The translations under genes were made by a program, and so were the position numbers. Source: Micromonospora sp. NBC_00421 (GTDB lineage: Bacteria; Actinomycetota; Actinomycetes; Mycobacteriales; Micromonosporaceae). Taken from it: DNA of 64,000 nucleotides. Shown here piece by piece: positions 28,711 to 36,002 of this stretch. Within the stretch, counting starts at the first letter, position 1, and each line of letters begins with the position of its first letter. The notes below the pieces were generated by a model. That model was given only the letters and a program-made list of their open reading frames with translations, ran no database searches and was not told where the DNA came from. Location: contig NZ_CP107929.1 in the NCBI RefSeq assembly GCF_036017915.1, positions 620,001 through 684,000 on the forward strand, in the 5' to 3' direction.

Positions 28711-29154
28711 TCAACACACCCGTTCGATCACCACACCAAACGGGTACCCATCCGGGTAGTTGATATACACCACCATGTTCACGCACACGCCCGGGGGCGC
28801 ATACACCTGCATCCCGTAGCTCCACCCCGTGCCGGAGTCGTACTCCTCCCACGTTTGGCCGTAGTCAGAGGAAAGGGTCTTGCTGGTTACGCCGCCGGCC
28901 GGGTTGCCCGTCACGCGAATCCAGTTCGTCTGGCAGGTGCGCGAGTACCACAGCTCGGCGCGCTCCGTTGTGCCTGCGCCTCCTGACGTACTGAACGGGA
29001 AACTCCTGTACATGAACGAGTTGCCGGCGCATCCGCTGGCGTACGGGTCGGTGCCGTAGTGCTGTGGTCCGGCCTGCGCTGGTGCTGCGGCCAACCCGAC
29101 CAACACCAGGATGGTGGCGAGTGTGGCTGCCGCGTAGCTGACGAGTCTGCGCAT
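28711..29154 (-). CDS. secreted DUF2690-like protein
   Basis: 147 residues from ATG 29154 (GGAGGGAG). Classic signal peptide: RRLVSYAAATLATILVLVGL ending AAAPAQA (cleavage near residue 28). The mature part has YGTDPYASGC, then ERAELWYSRTCQTNWIRVTG, the DUF2690 signature (C...LWYS..C.T.W.R), and a second Cys pair near the C-terminus. Secreted by the host Sec path; DUF2690 function is unknown. A lysogenic-conversion or surface-exclusion role is possible. Confidence 0.8.
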   Translation of the reverse strand: MRRLVSYAAATLATILVLVGLAAAPAQAGPQHYGTDPYASGCAGNSFMYRSFPFSTSGGAGTTERAELWYSRTCQTNWIRVTGNPAGGVTSKTLSSDYGQTWEEYDSGTGWSYGMQVYAPPGVCVNMVVYINYPDGYPFGVVIERVC

Positions 29155-29434
29155 GGGGCTCCCTCCGTCGTGTGACTGTCCACGTTGGTGCACGACGGGT
29201 GTGGATGTCTGTGGTGTGTCGTGTAGCGGGCGGGAATCGTGACGGATCGTGTTCGCGTCGCTACAATCCCGGGCGGACGTGGGGTGGCAGTGACGGCGAC
29301 TTCCATCCGGGGCCGCCCATCCGGTGTGGTGGGCGGCCCCTTCCGTGTGCTGGCGTGAGCAACCACAGCAACCCGATGGCACTTGCTACCGGTTTGCTAG
29401 ACGTTTGCCATGGCACCTGCCATCCGAGCAGCCG
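29155..29434. other. intergenic region with hairpin; no gene
   Basis: Contains a bidirectional hairpin GGGGCCGCCCA (29309-29319)/TGGGCGGCCCC (29330-29340) followed by TTCC, which may end leftward transcripts from 29435-30558. 29365-29420 holds short TTGCTA/TTGCCA repeats of unknown meaning. No plausible coding frame. Confidence 0.5.
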
Positions 29435-29764
29435 TCACGCCGTGGGCAGCGGACCCAGACGGGCCGGATGCACCAGCCGCAGCCGCTCCACCCCGCCCAC
29501 CGTCTCCGGCACCAGGTAGCCGCCCAGCTTCAACTCACGCACCATCTCCGCCACCGGCGGATCGTTCGGGTGCCCCCGTTCCGCCAACACCGAACCGGGG
29601 ATCACCTCGCCGAGATCGTGGCTGAGCAGGAACACGACCAGGCCAACCGTCGGGTACTCGGGGTACAGGTCTTTCAGCCAAATCTGCGGTACGTGGGTGT
29701 TCTCGCCGTCGCGGGGCACGTCCACATCGCACACGATGTCCAGAAGCTCACTGCTGTCGGTCAT
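29435..29764 (-). CDS. hypothetical protein downstream of Rep-like gene
   Basis: 109 residues, AAGGAGAG upstream. VPQIWLKDLYPEYPTVGLVV, FLLSHDLGEVIPGSVLAERG and PVAEMVRELKLGGYLVPETV suggest a winged-helix fold. Cotranscribed with the HTH/Rep-like gene 29788-30558. Confidence 0.7.
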   Translation of the reverse strand: MTDSSELLDIVCDVDVPRDGENTHVPQIWLKDLYPEYPTVGLVVFLLSHDLGEVIPGSVLAERGHPNDPPVAEMVRELKLGGYLVPETVGGVERLRLVHPARLGPLPTA

Positions 29765-29787
29765 GATCGCTCTCCTTCAAGGTGGGG

Positions 29788-30558
29788 TTACTCGGGGGAC
29801 AAGCCTTCGTTGTCCAGCCAGTCCAAGACGCCAGTACGCGGGTTCTCTTCGTGGATCTTCTCCAGGTAGCGGCCAGGCCACTTGATGGACGGGGTGCGGT
29901 TGACGCGAAACGCCCGGTACCACAGGTCAGCGGTCCAGGTGCCCTCCGGCCAGCGAGAGCCCTTGCCGCCCTCGCAGGTCAGCTTCTCACCAACAATGGA
30001 GCGGAACAGGGCACGGTCCTCGTCACGCCAGTTGCCAGACGATCCGTCGTAGCCGCCGGCAGGTTCCGGATCGCCGTCGTCAGCTTCGGTGTCGCCTCCG
30101 CCGCCTTCGCTTGCGAAGGTGGGGCAGGACAGATCAGGAGCATCTTCTACTACGGTTCTTCGGTCTAGTTCTTCTATAGAACGGCCTTCACCATCCGACG
30201 GGATACCGTCCGACGGTTTGGGACTTATGGTCCGACCTGCGGAAATGTCAACCAGGTGTGGCTGCGACACGTCGTAGAAGACGTGCTCCCAGCCGATCCG
30301 GCCGTCGTCGCCCCTGACGCGCTTCCGCTCCAGGTATCCGGCCTTCTCCAGCTCGTTGAGTGCCCGGCGGATCGTCTTGATGCCCTCACCCTTGACGGTG
30401 CTGGCGGCCAGGCTTTCGGCGGTGATCCGCCAGTTGTCGGGCCGAGACACCACGTCGCTGAGGATGCCTCGGGCTACGTAGCTGATCCGCTTGTCGCGGG
30501 CGACCGCGTTGCGGAGGATGAAGAAGTCTCGGGTGGGTAGCGGAGATCGCTTGATCAC
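29788..30558 (-). CDS. HTH replication-protein-like protein
   Basis: 256 residues from GTG 30558 (GAGGTGG). N-terminal winged helix of the HTH_36 class at about 10-85: FFILRNAVARDKRISYVARG, DNWRITAESLAASTVKGEGI, KTIRRALNELEKAGYLERKR. A long acidic Ser/Gly linker (about 110-180) leads to a C-terminal region (DRALFRSIVGEKLTCEGG; LWYRAFRVNRTPSIKWPGRY) reminiscent of phage replication-initiator C-termini. A short divergent transcript unit lies directly upstream, in the position of a plasmid copy-control RNA. Role in replication is inferred. Confidence 0.7.
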   Translation of the reverse strand: MIKRSPLPTRDFFILRNAVARDKRISYVARGILSDVVSRPDNWRITAESLAASTVKGEGIKTIRRALNELEKAGYLERKRVRGDDGRIGWEHVFYDVSQPHLVDISAGRTISPKPSDGIPSDGEGRSIEELDRRTVVEDAPDLSCPTFASEGGGGDTEADDGDPEPAGGYDGSSGNWRDEDRALFRSIVGEKLTCEGGKGSRWPEGTWTADLWYRAFRVNRTPSIKWPGRYLEKIHEENPRTGVLDWLDNEGLSPE

Positions 30559-30604
30559 GGGGCCACCTCGCCGCTGCGGCGGGTGTCTCGTGGCATGCCT
30601 GGTA

Positions 30605-30719
30605 TCCGCACACCAGTGCGGACGGGATACACTCGTACCCTCATCGTGGGTCGCCTCCTAGCGGCGATCAAGGGGCCGGATTCCAGGCGTTGGCGCGCCT
30701 GCCGGCCCCGTCTTCTTTT
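30605..30719 (+). ncRNA. candidate small RNA or leader peptide unit
   Basis: TACACT -10 box (30628-30633) preceded by an inverted repeat TCCGCAC-ACCA-GTGCGGA (30605-30622), and about 75 bases later a terminator: GGGGCCGG (30672-30679)/CCGGCCCC (30702-30709) with inner CAGGCG/CGCCTG, then GTCTTCTTTT. The predicted transcript starts near a GTG at 30645, so a leaderless short peptide cannot be excluded. It diverges from the Rep-like gene at 30558. Confidence 0.5.
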
Positions 30720-30794
30720 GTGCCTCCATCCTACCGTGTGTCCGGATCATGCCGGCCGACGGCGACGCTGGTGGGGCACGCATACCCTCACCCC

Positions 30795-31322
30795 GTGGAC
30801 ACCCAGAACCTCGTTACCCTCGGCGTCGCCCTTCTCGCAGCAGCAACAGCCGTATGGGTTCCCACCTGGACCTTCAAGCGGACCCTCGAACTGGAACACG
30901 TCAAGTGGATGCGCGACCAACGGTCACAGCTCTACATCGACATGCTCACCGAGGCGTACGCCGAGAAGCAGTGGCACCTCCACCTCATGACCGAGCATGA
31001 ACTTCACCTCATCGGCACCCGCGACGGCGACGAACCCCGCGTACCCCGCACCGAACTCCCGCCCCCTCCAAACCTGCGGCTCGGCGACGTCGAGAGAGCG
31101 CGGCTCGGTGCCCGAAGTGCCGCATTCGCCAGCGGCAGAGTGATTGCGGCGTTCAACGCCTTCAACGGCGTCCTCGCCCGGACTTCACTGCTTCCGCCGA
31201 GGACTGAGGGCGATGCCCACATGGCGAAGATCCGTGCAGACGAACTGTTCGCCGCGCTGGAGAAGGCGATTCGCGATGAACTGGGCGCGACCAAGCCCGA
31301 CCTGCCCGCGCAGCGACACTAG
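30795..31322 (+). CDS. single-pass membrane protein with cytoplasmic helical domain
   Basis: 175 residues from GTG 30795, no clear ribosome binding site and possibly leaderless. One N-terminal transmembrane segment (NLVTLGVALLAAATAVWVPT), then WTFKRTLELEHVKWMRDQRS and long helices (FASGRVIAAFNAFNGVLART; ADELFAALEKAIRDELGA). Resembles small actinomycete proteins with a TM anchor and an antiparallel helical cytoplasmic part. Function unknown. Confidence 0.7.
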   Translation: MDTQNLVTLGVALLAAATAVWVPTWTFKRTLELEHVKWMRDQRSQLYIDMLTEAYAEKQWHLHLMTEHELHLIGTRDGDEPRVPRTELPPPPNLRLGDVERARLGARSAAFASGRVIAAFNAFNGVLARTSLLPPRTEGDAHMAKIRADELFAALEKAIRDELGATKPDLPAQRH

Positions 31323-31337
31323 ATCGTCCTGCACGAC

Positions 31338-31370
31338 GAAGCCCCGGCCGGTCACCCGGTCCGGGGCTTC
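31338..31370. terminator. bidirectional terminator
   Basis: GAAGCCCCGG (31338-31347) and CCGGGGCTTC (31361-31370), placed between the converging genes 30795-31322 and 31391-32155, so it serves both. Confidence 0.85.
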
Positions 31371-31390
31371 ATCGTCTGCGGCGCGGGCGA

Positions 31391-32155
31391 CTACAGGTCG
31401 ATCTCGTACTCCAGGCGCACCCCGTCACCCGGATACACAATCTCCCGGGCCACCTCCACCACCCGGTCACCGGCGTACATCTGCCGGGTGATCGCCAGCA
31501 CCGGACCCGACGGCATGCGCAGCACCTCCGCCTCACGGGCTGTCGGCATCCGCGACTCCACCGTCTCCACCACCCGCGTCACCCGCACCCCCAACGACCG
31601 CAGGTGTCCGATCGCCCCGCCCTGCGCCGGCTCCGACCCCGGCCCGGCGACCGATGTGCCGGCCACCATCTCCGCCAGGTAGTACGACGTCGACATGTGG
31701 GTTGGCCAGCCGTTCAGGCGGAACACCAGATCACGGCGCACCAGGCCCGTGCCCGGGTCGACGTCGAACAGTTCGGCGACCTCCGGTGACGCAGGCTCCG
31801 TCGTGATCACCGCATCCGGGTTGTGCTGGTCAAACCGAATCCCGTAGTCGTGCGTCACCGATGTCTGCGGGTTCTCCGGGGTGGACTCGACGTCGGCGCG
31901 GTAGCGGGATGACGCCACCCGGACCGGCTTGAGGCGGGGCCGCACGAACGAGCCTCGGCTTTTGATGGTGTGAATGCGCCCCTGCTCCCGCAGCACCGCC
32001 AGCGCCTGCCGGGCAGTGTTCCTGGCGACCCCGAACTCGGCCTGAATCTCCTTGTCGGAAGGGAACGGCATGCCGTTGCCGAGGATGCCCGCGTCGATGC
32101 GCCGCCCGAGCTCGTCTGCGATCTGGGCGTATCTGGGGCGGGGGTCGGCAGCCAT
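31391..32155 (-). CDS. GntR/HutC repressor, KorSA type
   Basis: 254 residues from ATG 32155. N-terminal GntR winged helix (YAQIADELGRRIDAGILGNG, FPSDKEIQAEFGVARNTARQ, ALAVLREQGRIHTIKSRGSF) and a complete C-terminal UTRA domain (GTGLVRRDLVFRLNGWPTHM; STSYYLAEMVAGTSVAGPGS; PVLAITRQMYAGDRVVEVAR). KorSA/KorA proteins of actinomycete conjugative elements have this architecture and repress the kil-override tra and spd genes. It diverges from the DUF2637 gene, and two direct CCTGTATrGACAC sites lie between them. Confidence 0.85.
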   Translation of the reverse strand: MAADPRPRYAQIADELGRRIDAGILGNGMPFPSDKEIQAEFGVARNTARQALAVLREQGRIHTIKSRGSFVRPRLKPVRVASSRYRADVESTPENPQTSVTHDYGIRFDQHNPDAVITTEPASPEVAELFDVDPGTGLVRRDLVFRLNGWPTHMSTSYYLAEMVAGTSVAGPGSEPAQGGAIGHLRSLGVRVTRVVETVESRMPTAREAEVLRMPSGPVLAITRQMYAGDRVVEVAREIVYPGDGVRLEYEIDL

Positions 32156-32195
32156 GCAGGTCACCCTAGCTGCCGATCTTGCAAGTTTCGCATCA

Positions 32196-32258
32196 CCTGT
32201 ATGGACACGACATGAGAGTATCCCTGTATAGACACACCGGTCTAGTCAGGTGTACGTT
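32196..32258. promoter_or_regulatory. GntR operators and leaderless promoter of transfer cassette
   Basis: Direct repeats CCTGTATGGACAC (32196-32208) and CCTGTATAGACAC (32223-32235), 27 bases apart. The second covers a -35 box TAGACA (32229-32234); an 18-base spacer leads to TACGTT (32253-32258), and the GTG of the DUF2637 gene is at 32266, about where transcription should start, so the mRNA is probably leaderless. Confidence 0.7.
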
Positions 32259-32265
32259 ATGACCC

Positions 32266-34170
32266 GTGACCAACCACGCGACCCTCGCCCTCATCCCCGA
32301 CCCGGGAGAGCCGGACCAGTGGCACGTACCCGCCCCGGTCAACGGCGGCTGGCTCGCCGACATCACCGCGTGGGCCGACACCATCCCCGGCTGGTCCTGG
32401 GCCGCAGCCCTCACCACCCTCACCCTCTTCACCGTCATCTCCCTACCCTGGGCACGCGCACAGGCATACAAAGCAGGACGACGCACCGCCGGCACCACCA
32501 CCGACACCAAAGGCCGGGCACTGTTCATCGCCGCCATGGTCCCCGCCGCGTTCTTCTGGCTCGCCGTCCTCGCCGGCAGCTTCCGGGGCCTCGCCGCATT
32601 CGGCCGCGACACCCTCCACTGGGCCGACGGGTGGGAATACCTCGTCCCCCTCACCCTCGACGGCATCGCCATCAGCTTCGGGTTCCTCGCCTTCCGGGCA
32701 GTCCGCTCCCACCGGTCACCCGACCGGGCAGTCCACGTCGCCACCGGTGCAGCCGTCGCATCCGCCCTCATCAACTACGCGCACGAAGTCAGCGTCGGCG
32801 GCTCATGGGTGGGCGGCGGCTACCTCGCCCTGCTGTCCATCCTCGGCCTGCTGATCTTCCACGAGTTCCTCGACCAGTTCACCGAAGGCACCGCCTACAT
32901 CCAGCGGGTCAACCCCAAGTTCGGGCTGCGGTGGCTCACCTGGCCGTCGAACACGGTGTGCGCGTGGATCGCCTGGCGCAACTACCCGCCCCTGCCACTG
33001 CCGTCCAACCCGACCGACGGGCAGAAGCGGTGGTGGGGGTCCATCAACCACGCCGTCGCCCACCTCAACACGGTGCGCCGTGCCAAGCGCATCGCCCGCC
33101 ACACCGTCGACCTCAACCAGAAGCGACACACCATCCACCCGCTGCTGGCCACCATCCCCCCAGTCCGGCAGCTCGTTGCCACCCTCACCGCCCAGAGTGC
33201 GGAGATGGCGGAGATGTCCGCCCGCCTCGACCAGGTTGCCGCCGGCTACGAGGCGGAGAAGCTGCGGGCTGCCGCTGCGGAGAACCGGGCGGAGACCGAA
33301 CGGCAGCGCGCCGACAACGCTGTCGACGCCCAGACCATCGCCGAAGCGGAGACCGTGGAAGCCCACCGTCGGGCGGAGAAGCTGCGCGGCGAAATGGAGG
33401 CGGAGATGACCCGCCTGCGGGCGGAGACCACCAACACCATCCACCGCACCGAGTCCATCGCCGACCGGCGGGTCACCACCGCGCAGGCGGAGAAGGACCA
33501 AGCCCTCGCCCGCATCGACCAGCTGGAGCAGCAGTGGATTGAGGCGAAGCAGGAAGCGGCTGTCTCCGCCGAACGTCTCTCCGCCGCACAGACCGAAACC
33601 GTCTCCGCTCTCCGCTCCGCAGAGCAGGCGGAGAAGGAAGCCGCATCCCTCCGCTCCACCCTCACCCAGGTTGCGGAGAAGCACACCGCCGAACTGGCGG
33701 AGACCACCGCACGGTTCCGGGTGGAGATGGCGGAGAACGAGGCACGCCTTCGGGCGGAGATGAGCACGGTGAACCTCTCCACCTGGCGGAGTGAAAGCCG
33801 CAGCGGAGAGCGGAGGAAGCCCACCACCGGGCAGCGGGGCAAGCCTGCGGAGAACCGCAGCGGAGCCTCCAACCAGCCGCGCATGAGCGACGGAGAAGCA
33901 GTTCAGGCGCTTCTCCGCGCCCACCCCGAACCCGACTACGAGTGGAAGCAGACGGAGGTGCAGGCGATCACCGGAGCAGGCTTCGGTCGGATCCCCCGGC
34001 TGATCTCCGCCGTCGCGGAGCACCACCGGGCCGCCGTCGCGGAGAACCACTCCGGTATCGCACGGAGCGCCGACGCGGAGCGGAGCGGAGACGCCACCAG
34101 CCCGGAGACCACTCCGATCGGAGAGGACACGGAGATTGCTCGAACCCCCGCGACTGTCGCTGCCGGCTGA
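32266..34170 (+). CDS. DUF2637 (Spd-type) membrane protein with coiled coil
   Basis: 634 residues. Residues about 45-210 form the DUF2637 membrane domain with four to five helices (SWAAALTTLTLFTVISLPWA; ALFIAAMVPAAFFWLAVLAG; YLVPLTLDGIAISFGFLAFR; GGYLALLSILGLLIFHEFLD). Residues about 305-510 are a long Ala/Glu/Arg coiled coil, and the C-terminus (RMSDGEAVQALLRAHPEPDY; ITGAGFGRIPRLISAVAEHH) is a winged-helix-like end. DUF2637/SpdB proteins spread plasmids between septal compartments of mycelium after TraB-mediated transfer. The coding DNA from 33199 on is crowded with GCGGAG hexamers in several frames. Confidence 0.85.
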   Translation: MTNHATLALIPDPGEPDQWHVPAPVNGGWLADITAWADTIPGWSWAAALTTLTLFTVISLPWARAQAYKAGRRTAGTTTDTKGRALFIAAMVPAAFFWLAVLAGSFRGLAAFGRDTLHWADGWEYLVPLTLDGIAISFGFLAFRAVRSHRSPDRAVHVATGAAVASALINYAHEVSVGGSWVGGGYLALLSILGLLIFHEFLDQFTEGTAYIQRVNPKFGLRWLTWPSNTVCAWIAWRNYPPLPLPSNPTDGQKRWWGSINHAVAHLNTVRRAKRIARHTVDLNQKRHTIHPLLATIPPVRQLVATLTAQSAEMAEMSARLDQVAAGYEAEKLRAAAAENRAETERQRADNAVDAQTIAEAETVEAHRRAEKLRGEMEAEMTRLRAETTNTIHRTESIADRRVTTAQAEKDQALARIDQLEQQWIEAKQEAAVSAERLSAAQTETVSALRSAEQAEKEAASLRSTLTQVAEKHTAELAETTARFRVEMAENEARLRAEMSTVNLSTWRSESRSGERRKPTTGQRGKPAENRSGASNQPRMSDGEAVQALLRAHPEPDYEWKQTEVQAITGAGFGRIPRLISAVAEHHRAAVAENHSGIARSADAERSGDATSPETTPIGEDTEIARTPATVAAG

Positions 34171-34328
34171 TCTGCGGAGTGACGCGGAGAAGTTGCTGTG
34201 GCTTCTCCGCTCCGCATGGAACGACGGACCGAAGTTGATCGAACGACCCGAACCGGAGGAGGACCCCGATGAGCACTGACACCGTCACCGCACCGCTGAC
34301 GACCCTCACCGAGGCGGAGGTTGCGGAG
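33199..34328. repeat. GCGGAG hexamer array, candidate transfer locus
   Basis: By hand I count about 29 GCGGAG on the plus strand and 10 CTCCGC in 1.13 kb, against roughly two expected at this base composition. Most plus copies encode Ala-Glu in the coiled coil, but six lie in other frames of the gene (33786, 33803, 33810, 33860, 34080, 34085), the CTCCGC copies fall across Ser-Ala codons, and four copies (34174, 34184, 34205, 34210) are beyond the stop. Actinomycete TraB translocases recognise clusters of short direct repeats (TRS) at the clt locus; this array sits in the same cassette. Confidence 0.55.
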
Positions 34329-34652
34329 ATCCGCAACAACCTGCCCGACGTCCACATCTACTTCGACGAGCCCGACACCCCGACCGTCCTCGACGAGGTG
34401 CACATCCACCGCGACCGCACCCAGGACGCCTACGACGCGTCCGTTATCGGCGCTGGCCTCATCGGCACCGCCGCCGCGTTCGCCCACGCCTACAGCCCGT
34501 ACGTCCTGCTCAACAACACCCTCATCGGACTCACCGTCGCCCTGGTCTTCACCGCGATGCTGCTGCGCTGGGCGGTCACCCGGGAGGGCCGCAAGTGGGT
34601 GTACGCCGACACCGACGAACCCTGCGACCCGAACCCCGCCCCAGCTGTCTGA
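34269..34652 (+). CDS. two-pass membrane protein of transfer cassette
   Basis: 127 residues from ATG 34269 with GGAGGAGG. Polar N-terminus, then two helices (VIGAGLIGTAAAFAHAYSPY; LLNNTLIGLTVALVFTAMLL). A 24-codon frame (34198-34272) ending in an ATGA overlap with this start may couple translation. Spd-like small membrane proteins occupy this place in plasmid cassettes. Confidence 0.75.
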   Translation: MSTDTVTAPLTTLTEAEVAEIRNNLPDVHIYFDEPDTPTVLDEVHIHRDRTQDAYDASVIGAGLIGTAAAFAHAYSPYVLLNNTLIGLTVALVFTAMLLRWAVTREGRKWVYADTDEPCDPNPAPAV

Positions 34653-34683
34653 CCAGCGCAAACACGAGGAATTCGAGATCAAC

Positions 34684-34953
34684 ATGGCATCGAAAATCTA
34701 CGAGATCACCGTCTACAAAGACCGCCGGGAGGTACGCGACATGCAGCCGTTCCTCACCAGCGTCGACCTCGAAGACGGGGACACGACCGCCGACACCCTC
34801 AACCGGCACCTGCTCGGGGCGGTGCTGCGGGCCAACGCCCACCGCTCCGACGTGCACCGCTTCCACCTGGAAGCCCGCGACGTGGACCGGGACGGCAAGG
34901 GACGCGGTTCGGTGCTGTGGCGGTGGGCGATGCCCGCAGGGGAGGGCGTGTGA
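34684..34953 (+). CDS. hypothetical protein of transfer cassette
   Basis: 89 residues from ATG 34684 (SKIYEITVYKDRREVRDMQP; LNRHLLGAVLRANAHRSDVH; FHLEARDVDRDGKGRGSVLW). Alpha/beta, soluble. Overlaps the next start as TGATG. Function unknown. Confidence 0.7.
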   Translation: MASKIYEITVYKDRREVRDMQPFLTSVDLEDGDTTADTLNRHLLGAVLRANAHRSDVHRFHLEARDVDRDGKGRGSVLWRWAMPAGEGV

Positions 34954-35171
34954 TGGCCGGCAGGGCCAGGAAACCCGAGGTCAACCGGCATGCGTGGCAT
35001 GAGGCGAGGGTTGCCGAAGCCCGCACCCCGAAGGAGAAGTTGTGGGCGCTGTGCCACTGGCTGGTGGCGGAGGCGTTCCACGCCGGACCCGACCAGTTGC
35101 AGGCCGCCACCGACATGGTGCGGGGCCGTATCACCGAACTGGCTGAGGCCAGGAAGGAGGCCACCCGATGA
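34953..35171 (+). CDS. hypothetical helical protein of transfer cassette
   Basis: 72 residues from ATG 34953. Basic start (MAGRARKPEVNRHAWHEARV), helices EKLWALCHWLVAEAFHAGPD and DMVRGRITELAEARKEAT. Followed by an ATGA overlap. Not recognised. Confidence 0.65.
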   Translation: MAGRARKPEVNRHAWHEARVAEARTPKEKLWALCHWLVAEAFHAGPDQLQAATDMVRGRITELAEARKEATR

Positions 35172-35602
35172 CGACGACTGTCACCGAGCGTGAAATTCGA
35201 TCCCCTATCAACGGGCGGGTGCCCCGCCTGGACAGCCCGCCCGCGCCCGCGCGCGCGGGCGCGAGATTACCGGTAACAGTCAGTGTTGGCAAGGTGTGGG
35301 GGTCGGTGTGCTCCGCATGCCGTGATTGGTGGGCATGGACGGCCCGTCCCGCCACCCTCGCTGACCTGTGGGCGGCGTCCGCCGTCGACCCGAAGCGCAT
35401 CCCCACTAACAACACGGCGCTGCGTGTCGCGTGGCAGGTGTCCAACTGGACGGACCGGCTGCTCATGTTCGCCGCCATCGCCGCCGCACCCACGCTCGCC
35501 ACCGGCCCGCTGCGGTGGCTCGCCGCACGCCCCACCCGCCGGTGGGCGTTCTACCTCATCACGGCGGCACTCACCGCCACCTACACCCTCGGAAAGGGGT
35601 GA
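35168..35602 (+). CDS. membrane protein of transfer cassette
   Basis: 144 residues. A polar Arg/Pro-rich N-terminus, then VWGSVCSACRDWWAWTARPA and two membrane helices (WTDRLLMFAAIAAAPTLATG; RRWAFYLITAALTATYTLGK). Resembles small integral membrane proteins of the Spd group. Two adjacent DNA palindromes (35242-35276) lie inside its coding sequence. Confidence 0.7.
   Translation: MTTTVTEREIRSPINGRVPRLDSPPAPARAGARLPVTVSVGKVWGSVCSACRDWWAWTARPATLADLWAASAVDPKRIPTNNTALRVAWQVSNWTDRLLMFAAIAAAPTLATGPLRWLAARPTRRWAFYLITAALTATYTLGKG
35242..35276. repeat. 22-bp GC palindrome next to TTACCGGTAA palindrome
   Basis: A perfect 22-base palindrome of alternating C and G runs (35242-35263, arms CGCGCCCGCGC) is followed four bases later by TTACCGGTAA (35267-35276). 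It could extrude as a cruciform or mark a protein site; it encodes Pro/Ala/Arg residues in the gene at 35168. Confidence 0.6.
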
Positions 35603-35605
35603 CCC

Positions 35606-35998
35606 ATGTTCAACGTCGGAGCCGGTGTCGGCCTCATCATCATCGCCCTGTCCGCCCAGTACCTGATCGCCAAGCGGCTCAAGCACCAGAAGGTGTCCAA
35701 GTTCTACAGCTGGGTCGCCTGGGTGTTCGCCGTCCTCGGCGGTGTCGCCGTCACCGGTGACCTCGGTGACGCCGTCGGTGTCACCGCCGGTGGTGCCGCC
35801 ATTGCCTCCATCGTCGGCCTGCTGTTCATCGGTGTGGACATCGCCGACAAGCGGCCCGACTGGTTGGCGTTCGCGTTGATCATCGTCACGCCGACGATGA
35901 TGCGCGCCTCCGGCGGCACCCTCGGCACCATCTACGACGGAATCCTCATGCTGCCGGACTCGATCCTCGCCGGCATGCGCACCTTCCTGGGGATGTGA
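35606..35998 (+). CDS. three- to four-pass membrane protein of transfer cassette
   Basis: 130 residues with helices at about 3-22 (VGAGVGLIIIALSAQYLIAK), 34-50 (SWVAWVFAVLGGVAVTG), 58-80 (VTAGGAAIASIVGLLFIGVD) and 86-100 (WLAFALIIVTPTMM). Short polar loops. Likely part of the membrane assembly around the FtsK-like translocase. Confidence 0.75.
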   Translation: MFNVGAGVGLIIIALSAQYLIAKRLKHQKVSKFYSWVAWVFAVLGGVAVTGDLGDAVGVTAGGAAIASIVGLLFIGVDIADKRPDWLAFALIIVTPTMMRASGGTLGTIYDGILMLPDSILAGMRTFLGM

Positions 35999-36002
35999 CC
36001 GG

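Noticed and set aside
32803..34050. Long leftward frames opposite the DUF2637 gene
   Set aside because: Antisense frames kept open by GC-rich codons; no ribosome binding site, low-complexity translation, while the plus-strand frame has clear DUF2637 features.
34198..34272. 24-codon frame before gene 34269
   Set aside because: Within the GCGGAG array, no ribosome binding site; kept only as a remark.
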